DNA of 64,000 nucleotides from Phenylobacterium sp. Root700 (GTDB lineage Bacteria; Pseudomonadota; Alphaproteobacteria; Caulobacterales; Caulobacteraceae): positions 105,160-169,159 of the forward strand of contig NZ_LMHT01000031.1 in assembly GCF_001429025.1 (NCBI RefSeq), written 5' to 3'. Shown in pieces: positions 10,207 through 19,128 of the stretch. The stretch's first letter is position 1. Each line of letters starts with the position of its first letter. Both the position numbers and the translations under genes were made by a program. Under the pieces are notes generated by a model. The model was not told the origin of the DNA and searched no databases. It worked only from the letters and a program-made list of their open reading frames with translations.

Positions 10207-10223
10207 TTGACATCTGTATACAG
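10207..10223 (+). promoter_or_regulatory. -35 element abutting GTATAC operator, qhADH promoter
   Basis: The perfect palindrome CTGTATACAG occupies 10214-10223. A consensus TTGACA lies at 10207-10212, one base upstream, so a repressor bound here would occlude the promoter. The -10 is not convincing. The site is 101 bp before the PQQ dehydrogenase start at 10325. The palindrome is identical to the sites at 23662 and 44484. Confidence 0.75.
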
Positions 10224-10324
10224 TAGGCGAGAAAGTCCCCTCACGCTTCCCTAGAGCCTCAAGGCCGGGACGCCCGTGCAGGCCCTCATGGCCCGCAGGT
10301 GCAGGAGCGATCAGGGGGCGATCC

Positions 10325-12718
10325 ATGCGAGGCGTTTTGTTGGCGGCCGTTCTCGTGGCCAGCGCCGGGGTCGGCATGGTCCAGGCCCAGACCCGCGACA
10401 CGCCGACCAATCCGTTCGCCGCCGATCCCGCCGCCGTCGGCGCCGGACGGGAAGTCTTCGAAGGGACCTGCTCGGCCTGTCACGGCCCGGGCGCTTCGGG
10501 CGGCCGCGCGCCGGCGCTGAACACCGGGCGCTTCACCCGGGGCGGCGAAGACTTCGAGCTTTTCACCACCATCCAGGACGGCGTGCCCGGCACGGAGATG
10601 CCGTCGTTCAAATTCATCTCGCCCCAAGAGACCTGGAAGGTCGTCAGCTATCTGCGCAGCTTGTCCGGCGGCGGCGGCGCTCCCTCTTCAGGTCCAGTCC
10701 CCGTCGCCTCGGCCGAAGCGGTTCAGCGCGGCGAGGCGGTGTTCTTCGGCAAGGGCCAATGCTCCACCTGCCATGAGGTGAACGGCCGCGGCCTGCATCT
10801 AGCCTCCGACCTCTCAGGCGCCGGATCCAGCGACGCCAAGGCCCTGCGCACCGGCGTCCTGCACGCCTTCCCACCGCGCCGTGGCGGCCCGGCCGCGCGC
10901 TATGTCGACGTGGTCAGGGCCGACGGCTCGCGGGTCGGCGGCCTGGTCCGCGGCGAGGACAGCTTCAGCCTGCATCTGCTGCAGGCGAGCGGCGAGCTGG
11001 TGATGCTCGACCGCGCCAAGCTGACCTCGATCACCAACCGGCCAGGGAACGGCTACCCCGCCGATGTCGCCCTGCGCCTGGGGGCTGAGGAGGTCGACGA
11101 CGTCATCGCCTATCTGTCGCGCCAGAAGGGCCGCGACGTGACCGGCGCGCTCTCGCCGCAAGGCCCCGCCGTGCTGCCGGCCCAGCGGCTGCTGAAGGCC
11201 GCGGCCGAACCGGACAACTGGCCGACCTACTGGGGCGACTACACCGGCAAGCACTTCTCCGAATTGACGGAGGTCGACGCCGGCAATGTTGGAACCTTGC
11301 AGGCCAAGTGGGCCGCCCAGCTTCCCGGCCAATCGCCGCTGCAGGCCACGCCCATCGTCGTCGACGGGATCATGTACGTCTCCGGACCGCCCGGCGACGT
11401 CTACGCCTTCGACGCCCGCACCGGCCTGCAGATCTGGAAATACTCGCGCAAGCAGGACGTCACCAACCCCTACCAGATCAACCCGACCAATCGCGGCATC
11501 GCCGTGCTGGACGGCCGGGTGTTCATGGGCACGCTGGACAATCTGCTGATCGCGCTGGACGCCCGCAGCGGCCGGCCGCTGTGGGAGCGGCGGATCGCCG
11601 ACACCCTGTTCGGCTACACCATGACCGGCGCGCCCCTGGCCCTGCCGGGCAAGATCATCGTCGGCGTCGGGGCCGGCGAGTACGCCATCCGCGGCTTCCT
11701 GGAAGCCTACGACCCGGCCACCGGCAAGCGACTATGGCGCTTCGAGCCGATCCCCGGGCCGGGCGAAAAGGGCAACGAGACCTGGGCCGGCGACTCCTGG
11801 AAAACCGGCGGCGGCGGCACCTGGCTGACCGGCAGCTACGACCCTGAACTGAAGCAGCTCTACTGGGCCATCGGCAATCCGGCCCCCAGCTTCAACCCGC
11901 ACATCCGCAAGGGCGACAACCTCTACACCAACTCGGTGGTCGCCCTGGATCCGGAGACCGGCAAGCTGAAGTGGCACTACCAGTTCACGCCCAACGACAG
12001 CCACGACTGGGACTCGGTTCAGGACCTGGTGCTGACCGACCGGGTGGTGAACGGCCAAATGCGCAAGGTCATGCTGCACGCCGACCGCAACGGCTTCTTC
12101 TACATGCTGGACCGCACCAACGGGCGGTTCCTGTCGGGCGCGGCCTTCGTGCATCAGAACTGGAACGACGGCTTCGACGCCAAGGGCCGGCCGAAGGTTC
12201 GCCCCGAGTCCGTCGCCACGCCGGACGGCGTGCCGATCTATCCGGCGGTGGGCGCCACCAACTTCCAGGCGCCGTCCTATGACGAGAAGGCCGGGGTCTT
12301 CTACCTGGCCTTCCAGGACGCCGAGGGCTTCGCCGGCTACGGTCCCGCCGAGGTGGAGAAGGGCAAGCTCTACACCGCCCCGCGCCGCCTGCCGGCCCCG
12401 CCCGCCTCACGCGCGCCGATCCAAGGCGTCCGCGCCCTGGACGTCGCCACCGGCAAGGCGCTGTGGAGCTTCCCGCTGACCCGCAACTCCCTGGCCGCCG
12501 GCGTGCTGGCCACCCGCGGCGGGGTGATCTTCGCCTCATCGGCGGAGGGCTCGTTCCTGGCGCTCGACACCAAGAGCGGCTCTCCCCTGTGGCGCTTCAA
12601 GACCGGCGGCGGGATCTCCGGCTCGCCGATCTCCTACGCCGTCGACGGCCGCCAATACGTCGCTGTCTCGGCCGGCAACATCGTCTACAGCTTCGCCCTC
12701 CCTGGGGATGTGAAATGA
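10325..12718 (+). CDS. PQQ-dependent dehydrogenase with N-terminal diheme cytochrome c region
   Basis: This 797-aa periplasmic quinohemoprotein has a signal peptide (about residues 1-21) and two c-type haem motifs, CSACH (49-53) and CSTCH (146-150). An eight-bladed PQQ propeller follows from about residue 290. The propeller shows repeated docking motifs such as ALDPETGKLKW, AYDPATGKRLW, AFDARTGLQIW and ALDVATGKALW, plus a DSHDWDSVQD segment in the place of the catalytic Asp. It should oxidise an alcohol or aldose and pass electrons through its own haems. Classical quinohaemoprotein alcohol dehydrogenases carry one haem at the C-terminus, so the order here is reversed and doubled. It is preceded by an island operator and overlaps the next gene by ATGA. 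The substrate is unknown. Confidence 0.88.
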   Translation: MRGVLLAAVLVASAGVGMVQAQTRDTPTNPFAADPAAVGAGREVFEGTCSACHGPGASGGRAPALNTGRFTRGGEDFELFTTIQDGVPGTEMPSFKFISPQETWKVVSYLRSLSGGGGAPSSGPVPVASAEAVQRGEAVFFGKGQCSTCHEVNGRGLHLASDLSGAGSSDAKALRTGVLHAFPPRRGGPAARYVDVVRADGSRVGGLVRGEDSFSLHLLQASGELVMLDRAKLTSITNRPGNGYPADVALRLGAEEVDDVIAYLSRQKGRDVTGALSPQGPAVLPAQRLLKAAAEPDNWPTYWGDYTGKHFSELTEVDAGNVGTLQAKWAAQLPGQSPLQATPIVVDGIMYVSGPPGDVYAFDARTGLQIWKYSRKQDVTNPYQINPTNRGIAVLDGRVFMGTLDNLLIALDARSGRPLWERRIADTLFGYTMTGAPLALPGKIIVGVGAGEYAIRGFLEAYDPATGKRLWRFEPIPGPGEKGNETWAGDSWKTGGGGTWLTGSYDPELKQLYWAIGNPAPSFNPHIRKGDNLYTNSVVALDPETGKLKWHYQFTPNDSHDWDSVQDLVLTDRVVNGQMRKVMLHADRNGFFYMLDRTNGRFLSGAAFVHQNWNDGFDAKGRPKVRPESVATPDGVPIYPAVGATNFQAPSYDEKAGVFYLAFQDAEGFAGYGPAEVEKGKLYTAPRRLPAPPASRAPIQGVRALDVATGKALWSFPLTRNSLAAGVLATRGGVIFASSAEGSFLALDTKSGSPLWRFKTGGGISGSPISYAVDGRQYVAVSAGNIVYSFALPGDVK

Positions 12719-13809
12719 CCCGTATCGCGCTCGCCGCTCTGTTCGCCGCCACGGCGCTGTCCTCGGCCCAGGCCGCCGAGCTGCCGCTCAAATTGCTGAT
12801 GATCGATGTCGAGGGCGGGGCCGCGACCCTGTTCGTGACGCCGGAGGGCAAGTCGATCCTGGTCGACGCCGGCTGGCCGGCCGGGGCCGGCGTTCCGCGC
12901 CCGCCGGAAGGCGCGCAGCCCGGGCCGCCGCAGCCCTCCAGCGCCGAGCGGATCGTCGCCAAGGCCAAGGCGGCGGGGGTGACCAAGATCGACTACCTGA
13001 TCGTCACCCACTACCACATGGATCATGTCGGCGGGGTCCACGACCTGCTGGCCCGCATCCCGGTCGGGACCATCATCGATCACGGCCCGAGCCGCGAAGA
13101 GACGCCGGCGACCATGACCCCGGCCCAAGCGGCGAACATGCCGGCCAGCCTCTACGCCGGTTACGAAACCGCCGCCGCAAAACTCCATCGCTGGGTGGTG
13201 AAGCCGGGCGACGTCCTGCAGACCGGATCGCTGAGGATCACCTTCGTCGCGGCCGACGGCCAGGTGCTGAAGACCCGGCTGCGCGGGGCCGGCGGCAAGA
13301 CCGCCTTCTGCGACACCACGCCCGACAAGGACGCGATCGGCGGCGAGGAGAACGTCCGCTCGACCGGCTTCGTCGCCACCTATGGCAAGGCCCGCATCCT
13401 CGATCTCGCCGACCTGACCTGGAACCAGGAAAAGGCCCTGGTCTGCCCGACCAACATGATGGGGCCTTCCGACGTGCTGATCGTCTCCCACCACGGCTCG
13501 GCGCTGAGCAGCAGTCCGCCGCTGATCGCCGCGGTCGCCCCGCGCGTGGCCCTGCTGGCCAACGGCGCGCGCAAGGGCGGCGACAAGGTGGTGCTGGACA
13601 CCCTGAAGGCGGCGGCCTCCAAGCCCGTCGTCTGGCAGTCGCACTTCGCCACCCGCGAGCCGGACGGCAACCGCCCGGCCGACTACATCGCCAACCTCGA
13701 CACCTGGCCCGACGCCGGCCACTCCATCGAGGCCGAGATCTCCAAGGACGGAACCATCAAGGTGGTGAACGCCCGCAACGGCTTCACCGAAACCTATCGG
13801 CCGAACTAG
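12715..13809 (+). CDS. Secreted MBL-fold metallohydrolase (ComEC C-domain-like)
   Basis: The 364-aa protein has a signal peptide (about 20 residues, ending AQA-AE) and a metallo-beta-lactamase fold. The zinc motif THYHMDHVGG has its ligands at H99, H101, D103 and H104, and a later VSHHG segment follows. The fold resembles the extracellular competence-type MBL proteins rather than true beta-lactamases. Its ATG overlaps the PQQ dehydrogenase stop, so the two are coupled and share the operator at 10214. It could hydrolyse the lactone or ester produced by the dehydrogenase; this is inference. It converges on the next gene with a 3-bp gap. Confidence 0.85.
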   Translation: MTRIALAALFAATALSSAQAAELPLKLLMIDVEGGAATLFVTPEGKSILVDAGWPAGAGVPRPPEGAQPGPPQPSSAERIVAKAKAAGVTKIDYLIVTHYHMDHVGGVHDLLARIPVGTIIDHGPSREETPATMTPAQAANMPASLYAGYETAAAKLHRWVVKPGDVLQTGSLRITFVAADGQVLKTRLRGAGGKTAFCDTTPDKDAIGGEENVRSTGFVATYGKARILDLADLTWNQEKALVCPTNMMGPSDVLIVSHHGSALSSSPPLIAAVAPRVALLANGARKGGDKVVLDTLKAAASKPVVWQSHFATREPDGNRPADYIANLDTWPDAGHSIEAEISKDGTIKVVNARNGFTETYRPN

Positions 13810-13812
13810 CGA

Positions 13813-14892
13813 TCAGGGCTTGGGTGCGGGCCCGACCGAGACGCCCCAGGGGCTCTCGCCGACCTTCACCCGGCTCATGACCTTCAGGTTCTTGGCGTCG
13901 ACGACGGAGACGTCGTTCGACGGGCCATTGGCGGTGTAGATAAACTTGCCGTCCGGGCTCGCGCCGATGCCCCACGGCCTCTGCCCCACCGGCTCCTCGC
14001 GCAAGACTTTCAGGCTGGCGACGTCGATGCTGACCAGGGTCCCGCCCCGGCCGGTGGACACGAACAGCGTCTTGTTGTCGGGCGAGACCACGGCGCCCAT
14101 CGGCCGGGCCGCCTCGCCCTTGATCGCGATCGAACCGACCGCGACATGCTTGGCCGTGTCGATCACCGTGACCACGCCGCCGGTCTCGCCAGGGACATAG
14201 GCGCGCGATCCGTCGGGCGAGAACGCGATGTTGCGTGGCCGCGATCCGACCTCGATCTTGGCCAGCGGCCTGTGGGTCACGGTGTCGACGATGGTGACCG
14301 CATGGTCCTCCTCGGAGGTGATATAGACGTTCTTTCCGTCGGGGCTCACGGCCACGCCCTCCGGCTCGCCGCCGGCCGGGATGCTGGCCAGCGGTTTGCC
14401 CGCGGCGTCCCAGATGACCAGGGTCCCGGTGTCCTCGCTGGCGATGAACAGCAACTTTCCGTCCGGCGACACCACCACCTGTTCGGGGTCGGACACCCCG
14501 CGCAGCACGGTGACCAGTTTCAGGGTGGCGGTGTCGAACACGCCAATGCCGTCCGCGCCCTTGTCGGCCGGCGGCAGGGTGCTCTCATCGACGCCCGGCG
14601 GGGTGATCGGCGAGCCGGACAGGGCCACGAACAGCAGCTTGCCGTCGGCGCTCAGGCTCGACCCGCGCGGCCGTTTGCCCAGCGCGACCGTGGCGATGAT
14701 CTTGTTGGACGGGGCCTCGATGACGGTCAGGTCGCCCGACCGCTCATTGGTCACATAGACCCGCCAGATCTGCGGCGCGGTGACGGCGGCAGGGGCCTGG
14801 TCGCTGGTCGGCCCTCCACATGAGGCCAGGACCAACGCCGCGACCCCGACAACCGCGGCGCGAGCCAGCAGCATAGATTTCGACCCAGGCAT
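13813..14892 (-). CDS. YVTN beta-propeller lipoprotein (PQQ-catabolism-associated type)
   Basis: A type II signal peptide ends in the lipobox LASC, so the mature protein is a lipoprotein. The rest of the 359 residues is a seven-bladed propeller built from repeats such as VSPDGKLLFIASE, VSPDGKNVYITSE and ASPDGKFIYTANG. Proteins of this kind are recurrently found beside PQQ-dependent dehydrogenase systems, where their function is not settled. I chose the ATG at 14892, which has GGGAGGG just upstream and starts the signal peptide; in-frame codons further up are unlikely to be used. A leftward promoter overlaps the operator at 15102, giving a leader of roughly 200 nt. Confidence 0.85.
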   Translation of the reverse strand: MPGSKSMLLARAAVVGVAALVLASCGGPTSDQAPAAVTAPQIWRVYVTNERSGDLTVIEAPSNKIIATVALGKRPRGSSLSADGKLLFVALSGSPITPPGVDESTLPPADKGADGIGVFDTATLKLVTVLRGVSDPEQVVVSPDGKLLFIASEDTGTLVIWDAAGKPLASIPAGGEPEGVAVSPDGKNVYITSEEDHAVTIVDTVTHRPLAKIEVGSRPRNIAFSPDGSRAYVPGETGGVVTVIDTAKHVAVGSIAIKGEAARPMGAVVSPDNKTLFVSTGRGGTLVSIDVASLKVLREEPVGQRPWGIGASPDGKFIYTANGPSNDVSVVDAKNLKVMSRVKVGESPWGVSVGPAPKP

Positions 14893-15279
14893 TGCGCCCT
14901 CCCAGATTATGACGTCCACGGACGAACCGCCGGCCAGGCTTTGAGCGCAAAGGCTCGGAGAACCGACACTCTGGACCCGATAGGGCGCCAGCCGTTCTCG
15001 GTCCGGCTTCAAGCCCGTTCCGCGATACGACGATTTTCAACCGGCGAGCGCGAAGCGGTTTGAAATTTGGGCCGAAACACGCTTCCCATCGATAATCTAA
15101 ACTGTATACTAAATGCGGATTTGAGGTGTCAACGGGGCGACCTCCAGGCTGCACGGACGATTCCGCGCCGCTTGGCGGTTCTTAAGCACGGTGAAGCGCC
15201 CGCGACGGCCGCAAGCGCGGACCGCCAGCCGGCCGATCGTGTGTCGTCAGCTCATGAGAACTAAGAGGGAAGGTTGAGA
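14893..15279. promoter_or_regulatory. Divergent regulatory region between YVTN lipoprotein and SDR genes
   Basis: This 387-bp gap holds no convincing gene. It contains the operator at 15102-15111 (CTGTATACTAAAT). A leftward TTGACA (complement of TGTCAA, 15127-15132) lies inside the block GTGTCAACGGGGC at 15126-15138, and a CGCTTCCCATCG box sits at 15080-15091. The same three elements recur at the MFS/GntR divergent region with nearly identical spacing. A rightward -10-like TATACT (15106-15111) overlaps the operator. Confidence 0.7.
15102..15111. promoter_or_regulatory. GTATAC operator between YVTN lipoprotein and SDR pair
   Basis: The sequence CTGTATACTA is followed by AAATGCGGAT, so the 19 bases match the site at 39028 except for one. 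It overlaps the -10 positions of possible promoters in both directions. Confidence 0.75.
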
Positions 15280-16122
15280 ATGAGCGATGCGTCGCGTGCG
15301 GCTGAGTCAGAGATTCCAGTGCGCCCCCTGAAGGGGAAGGTTGCGTTCGTCACCGGGTCCGGCCGTGGTTTGGGGCGGACGATCGCCGAGCGGCTGATGG
15401 CCATGGGGGCCGACGTCGCCCTTCACGACATCTCCGAGGAAGCTCCTGCCCGGTTCGGCGAGGTCGCCAGCCTGTCGGCCCTGGCCGAAGAGCTGACCAG
15501 CAACGGCGCTCGCGCCGTCGCCGTCACCGGCGACATCTCCGATAACGCCGCCGTCGAGCAGATGGTGGCCGCCGCCCAGGCCCGGCTCGGTCCGATCTCC
15601 ATCCTGGTGAACTGCGCCGGCGGCGACATCGGCGCCAGCGGCGACAAGCCCAATCCCTCGACGCCCACCCAGTTCAAACTGGAGGACGTCCAGGCGGTCC
15701 TCAACCGCAACCTGATCGGCACCATGTTGATGTGCCGCGCCGTCGCGCCAGGCATGGCCGAGCGCAACGAGGGGGCCGTCATCAATATCGGCTCGATCCT
15801 CGCCCATCAGGGCAGCGCCATCGAGATCGGCTACGCCTGCGCCAAGGCCGCCGTCGTCCACTACAGCCGCTGCCTGGCGATGGAGATGCGGGGCCACGGC
15901 GTGCGGGTCAACGCGATCAGCCCCGGCCCCGCCAAGACCGCCCGCTTCCTGGCCACCCGCTCCACCGATCCGGTGATGATGGAGGAAGGCCCCTCGCTGG
16001 ACCGCTACGCCACTCCGGCCGAGATCGCCGACGCCGTCGGCTTCCTGGCCGGCCCCGACAGCCGCTTTGTCTCCGGCCAGGTGATCCGCGTCGACGGCGC
16101 CGCCGGCCTCTACGCCGCCTGA
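15280..16122 (+). CDS. SDR-family oxidoreductase, probable sugar dehydrogenase
   Basis: This is a classical short-chain dehydrogenase/reductase of 280 aa. The cofactor loop TGSGRGLG is at about 25-32, NCAGG replaces the usual NNAG, and the active-site pair is Y185/K189 (YACAK) with a preceding INIGS serine. ATG at 15280 has AGAGGGAAGG seven bases upstream; a TTG two codons earlier is less likely. It is the first gene after the operator at 15102 and lies 16 bp before a second SDR. In the proposed route it could oxidise the aldose to its lactone. That assignment rests on position only; the substrate cannot be read from sequence. Confidence 0.85.
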   Translation: MSDASRAAESEIPVRPLKGKVAFVTGSGRGLGRTIAERLMAMGADVALHDISEEAPARFGEVASLSALAEELTSNGARAVAVTGDISDNAAVEQMVAAAQARLGPISILVNCAGGDIGASGDKPNPSTPTQFKLEDVQAVLNRNLIGTMLMCRAVAPGMAERNEGAVINIGSILAHQGSAIEIGYACAKAAVVHYSRCLAMEMRGHGVRVNAISPGPAKTARFLATRSTDPVMMEEGPSLDRYATPAEIADAVGFLAGPDSRFVSGQVIRVDGAAGLYAA

Positions 16123-16138
16123 GAATAGGAACTCCCCC

Positions 16139-16876
16139 ATGACCAGACTGACCGGCAAGACCTGCGTCGTCACCGGCGCCGGCCAAGGCATCGGCCGGGC
16201 CATCGCCGAAGCCTTCAAGCGCGAGGGCGCCGACGTCGTCGCCGTCGACCTGCAGCAGGCCGTGCTCGAAGCCTGGGCGCCCGCCGCCGGCGTCAAGACC
16301 GCGGTGCTCGACGTCACCAACGAAGAGGCCGTCGGCAAGCTGGCCGCCGAATTCGCCCACGCCCAGGTGCTGGTCAACTGCGTCGGCATGGTCGGGGTCG
16401 GTACGGTGCTGGACGCCTCGGCCGCCGAGCTGGAGCGCAGCTTCCGCGTCAACGTCGTGACCATGGCCTCGACCATCAAGGCCTTCCTGCCGCACATGCG
16501 CGAGCGTCGCGACGGCTCGATCGTCAACATCGCCTCGGTGGTCTCCTCGGTGAAGGCCGCGCCGGACCGGTTCACCTACGGCACCACCAAGGCCGCGGTG
16601 ATCGGCCTGACCAAGTCGGTAGCCCGCGACTTCATCGGCGACGGGGTGCGTTGCAACTCGATCAGCCCAGGGACGGTGGAGAGCCCGTCCCTGCAGGAGC
16701 GCATGGCCGCCCAGGGCGACGTCGAGAAGGCCCGCGCGGCCTTCATCGCCCGTCAGCCGATGGGCCGGATCGGCACGCCGCAAGAGATCGCCGAGGTCGC
16801 GGTGCTGCTGGCCTCAGACGAGGCCGGCTTCATGACCGGCGAAAACATCGTCATCGACGGCGGTATGAGCCTCTAG
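16139..16876 (+). CDS. SDR dehydrogenase, 2-keto-3-deoxy-aldonate 4-dehydrogenase-like
   Basis: This 245-aa SDR has the cofactor motif TGAGQGIG (12-19) and active site Y147/K151 (YGTTK). Its C-terminal half, with GTVESPSLQERMAAQ and ARQPMGRIGTPQEIA, strongly resembles my memory of the 2-keto-3-deoxy-L-fuconate dehydrogenase of Xanthomonas campestris and the BDH2/DHRS6 group. Those enzymes oxidise the C4 hydroxyl of 2-keto-3-deoxy sugar acids with NAD. The product would be a 2,4-diketo acid, the substrate of the hydrolase encoded at 32730. It shares an operon and operator with the preceding SDR, and a strong terminator follows. 3-Hydroxybutyrate dehydrogenase activity is the main alternative. 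Confidence 0.85.
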   Translation: MTRLTGKTCVVTGAGQGIGRAIAEAFKREGADVVAVDLQQAVLEAWAPAAGVKTAVLDVTNEEAVGKLAAEFAHAQVLVNCVGMVGVGTVLDASAAELERSFRVNVVTMASTIKAFLPHMRERRDGSIVNIASVVSSVKAAPDRFTYGTTKAAVIGLTKSVARDFIGDGVRCNSISPGTVESPSLQERMAAQGDVEKARAAFIARQPMGRIGTPQEIAEVAVLLASDEAGFMTGENIVIDGGMSL

Positions 16877-16905
16877 AGGGTCCTCACTCACAACCGCCTT
16901 CGTCG

Positions 16906-16941
16906 ACGGCCGGCGCGCCCCAGCGCCGGCCGTCTTTTTTT
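16906..16941 (+). terminator. Rho-independent terminator after SDR pair
   Basis: Perfect 11-bp arms at 16906-16916 and 16923-16933 enclose a 6-nt loop, and a run of seven T follows at 16935-16941. It ends the two-gene SDR operon. Confidence 0.9.
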
Positions 16942-16968
16942 GTGCGCGGCGGGGCGCAGCCCCGATGC

Positions 16969-17103
16969 TGTCATCCCGGTTTGCGCAGCAAGACCGGGAC
17001 CCATGAACACCAGATGGGGCAAGTCGCCGCGAGGCTTCGCCAGCTTCCGCGAGCGCGGCGCGAATGGGTCCCGGACAAGCGCTTCGCGCTTTCCGGGATG
17101 ACA
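16969..17103. repeat. Dispersed palindromic intergenic repeat, copy 1
   Basis: The element begins TGTCATCCCGG and ends CCGGGATGACA, with inner GGGACCCATG and ATGGGTCCC segments that pair. Three related elements occur at 28560, 54209 and 62329. It lies between the SDR terminator and the end of a TonB receptor gene. Confidence 0.75.
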
Positions 17104-17119
17104 GTCGTCGTTGGCGCGA

Positions 17120-19114
17120 CTACCGCCGCAGGATGGCGCCGATGCGCAGGGTCCGGGGCTGGTCGTAGCTTTCGAGGCCATCGCCGGTCTGGGCGGTCTC
17201 GATCTTGGCGTTCAGCAGGTTGTCGGCGGCGGCGTAGAGGGTCACGGCGCGGGTCACCGACCAGTCGGCCCGCAGGCCGACCTCGACCCCGGCGGCCAAT
17301 TGGCGAGTGTTGAGGTCGTCGTCATAGCGCTCGCCCTCGTAGCGGACCACGGTGCGCAGGTTCAGCGCCGGGGTCGGTCGCCAGCCGGCCTCGCCGGTGA
17401 GGCTGAGCCGTGGGGTCTGGGCCGGACGCAGGCCGGTCAGCTGCGGCGCCTGGGAGCCGCCATCGACCTCAGCTTCGGTATAGGCGCCGGCCAGCCGCAG
17501 CGAGACGCTCTCCCAGCGCCGCTCGACCTGCGCCTCGATCCCGTAAGCGTCAATCTGGCCGGCGTTCTGGCGCTGGCGCAGCACCCCGCCGGCCGGGATG
17601 AAGCCGGCGACGGGGAAGGCGCCGGGTCCGGCGCCGATGGTGACATTCGCCACCGCCTTCTCCAGCCGGTTGGCGAACGCGGTGACGTCCCAGCGCAGGA
17701 CGCCTTCCGAGCCCAGCCCCAGCTCGACCCCGTAAAGCTGCTCGGGCTCAAGCCCGGCGTTGGCCTCGGTGACGTCGTTGCCGACCCGGAACGGGCGGTA
17801 GAGTTCGTTCAGGGTCGCCGGCCGGAACCCGGCATAGGCCGCGGCCCGCACATAGCCGTCATCCCAGGCGGCGTAGCGCGCGCCCAGGCGGCCGGTCGGC
17901 AGCCAGCCGTCGCGGTCCTGCGGACGGTTATCGAGGGTCGTCGCGCCATTGGCTGTGTCGTGCTCAGTCCGCTGGCCGTCGTAGGTGGCCCAGCGGTCGA
18001 GCCGCACCCCGCCGGTCAGCAGCCAATCGCCGGCGTTGCGATAGGCCTCGCTATAGAGCCCGGCCACCGACTGGGTTCCCCCAGCTACGCGCTCACGGGT
18101 GAAGGCGCCGGTCATGTAGCGGAAACGCTCGCGGGTCTCGCCGTCGAACACCCGCGCGTCGAAGCCCAACTCCCAGCCGCCCTGCGCGGCGTCACGGCGC
18201 AGGGCCGCGTTGAGGCCATAGCCAATGGCCGGGGTGGCGAACTGCTCGCTGGCCGGGGTGGTCGAATTGCGACCGGCCGCGACCGCCGCCGAGCGGTTCT
18301 CCAGGTCCGAGCGCTTCAGCCAGCCTTGCACCCGCCAGGCCAGCGCGCCCTCGGCGACCGGCGCCTGAGCCAGGGTCGCCGACAGGGTCGCGCCCAGCGC
18401 GCGGCTGTCGGCCCCGATCAGCCCCGCCCCGCGCTTCTCCTGATAGCCCGACAGCCGCAGCGCCAGCTCCTTGCCGGCCAGCTCCGGCGTCCAGCGCAGC
18501 GCCCCGCTCAGGCCGCGGTAATAGAGCGCCTGGTCGGCCGCCCCGCGCCCGGCCTTGCTCATCGGGATCCAGCCGTCGCTGCGCTCGGCCGCGGCGGTGA
18601 CGAACACCTGCCCCAGCGCCCCGGCCATCGCCGCGCCGCTCAGGCCCTGCTCGCCGCCATAGACCTCGTACTCGCCGCCGCGCGGGACAGTGGTCCGCTC
18701 GGCCAGCTGGATGGTCCCGGTCAGCGCCCCGGCCCCATACGGCCCGGCCCCGGCGCCGCGGATCACGCGGGCCTGCTCCACCCCGATCGGCGGCAGGCCG
18801 GTCCACAGCACCCAGCCGCCGAACGGATCGTTCTGCGGCACCCCGTCCAGGGTCACCAGCGCCCGGCTGGCCCCCGACCCGGCGATCGCGCGCGCGCTGA
18901 TCCCCTGGGTGGTCGGGTTCGAGGCCTGGCTCGAGGTCCGCCGGAACAGCTGCACCCCCGGCGTCGCCGTCAGCGCCTCGTCCAGACGCGGCGCCGTGGC
19001 GATCACATCGCCCTCCAGGGTCACGATCGAGAACGCTCGATCGGCCGGCGACACCGGCAGACGCGCCGCCTCAACGATCACGACATCAACGGCGGGGGGG
19101 AGATCTACAGGCAC
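17120..19114 (-). CDS. TonB-dependent receptor, signal peptide not evident
   Basis: The 664-aa protein has a plug domain with LDEALTATPGVQL, GISARAIAG, LVTLDGVPQNDPFGG and VIRGAGAGPYGAGALTG. A 22-strand barrel ends in a short RIGAILRR tail rather than the usual terminal aromatic residue. The best start is GTG at 19114, 14 bp after the upstream receptor gene. Neither this start nor upstream in-frame codons give a convincing Sec signal, which is odd for an outer-membrane protein. It is the last gene of a leftward operon with a PQQ dehydrogenase, a cytochrome c and another receptor. Uptake of the cofactor PQQ (PqqU-like) or of the sugar substrate are both possible; neither is shown. Confidence 0.82.
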   Translation of the reverse strand: MPVDLPPAVDVVIVEAARLPVSPADRAFSIVTLEGDVIATAPRLDEALTATPGVQLFRRTSSQASNPTTQGISARAIAGSGASRALVTLDGVPQNDPFGGWVLWTGLPPIGVEQARVIRGAGAGPYGAGALTGTIQLAERTTVPRGGEYEVYGGEQGLSGAAMAGALGQVFVTAAAERSDGWIPMSKAGRGAADQALYYRGLSGALRWTPELAGKELALRLSGYQEKRGAGLIGADSRALGATLSATLAQAPVAEGALAWRVQGWLKRSDLENRSAAVAAGRNSTTPASEQFATPAIGYGLNAALRRDAAQGGWELGFDARVFDGETRERFRYMTGAFTRERVAGGTQSVAGLYSEAYRNAGDWLLTGGVRLDRWATYDGQRTEHDTANGATTLDNRPQDRDGWLPTGRLGARYAAWDDGYVRAAAYAGFRPATLNELYRPFRVGNDVTEANAGLEPEQLYGVELGLGSEGVLRWDVTAFANRLEKAVANVTIGAGPGAFPVAGFIPAGGVLRQRQNAGQIDAYGIEAQVERRWESVSLRLAGAYTEAEVDGGSQAPQLTGLRPAQTPRLSLTGEAGWRPTPALNLRTVVRYEGERYDDDLNTRQLAAGVEVGLRADWSVTRAVTLYAAADNLLNAKIETAQTGDGLESYDQPRTLRIGAILRR

Positions 19115-19128
19115 AGGGACGTCACTTC

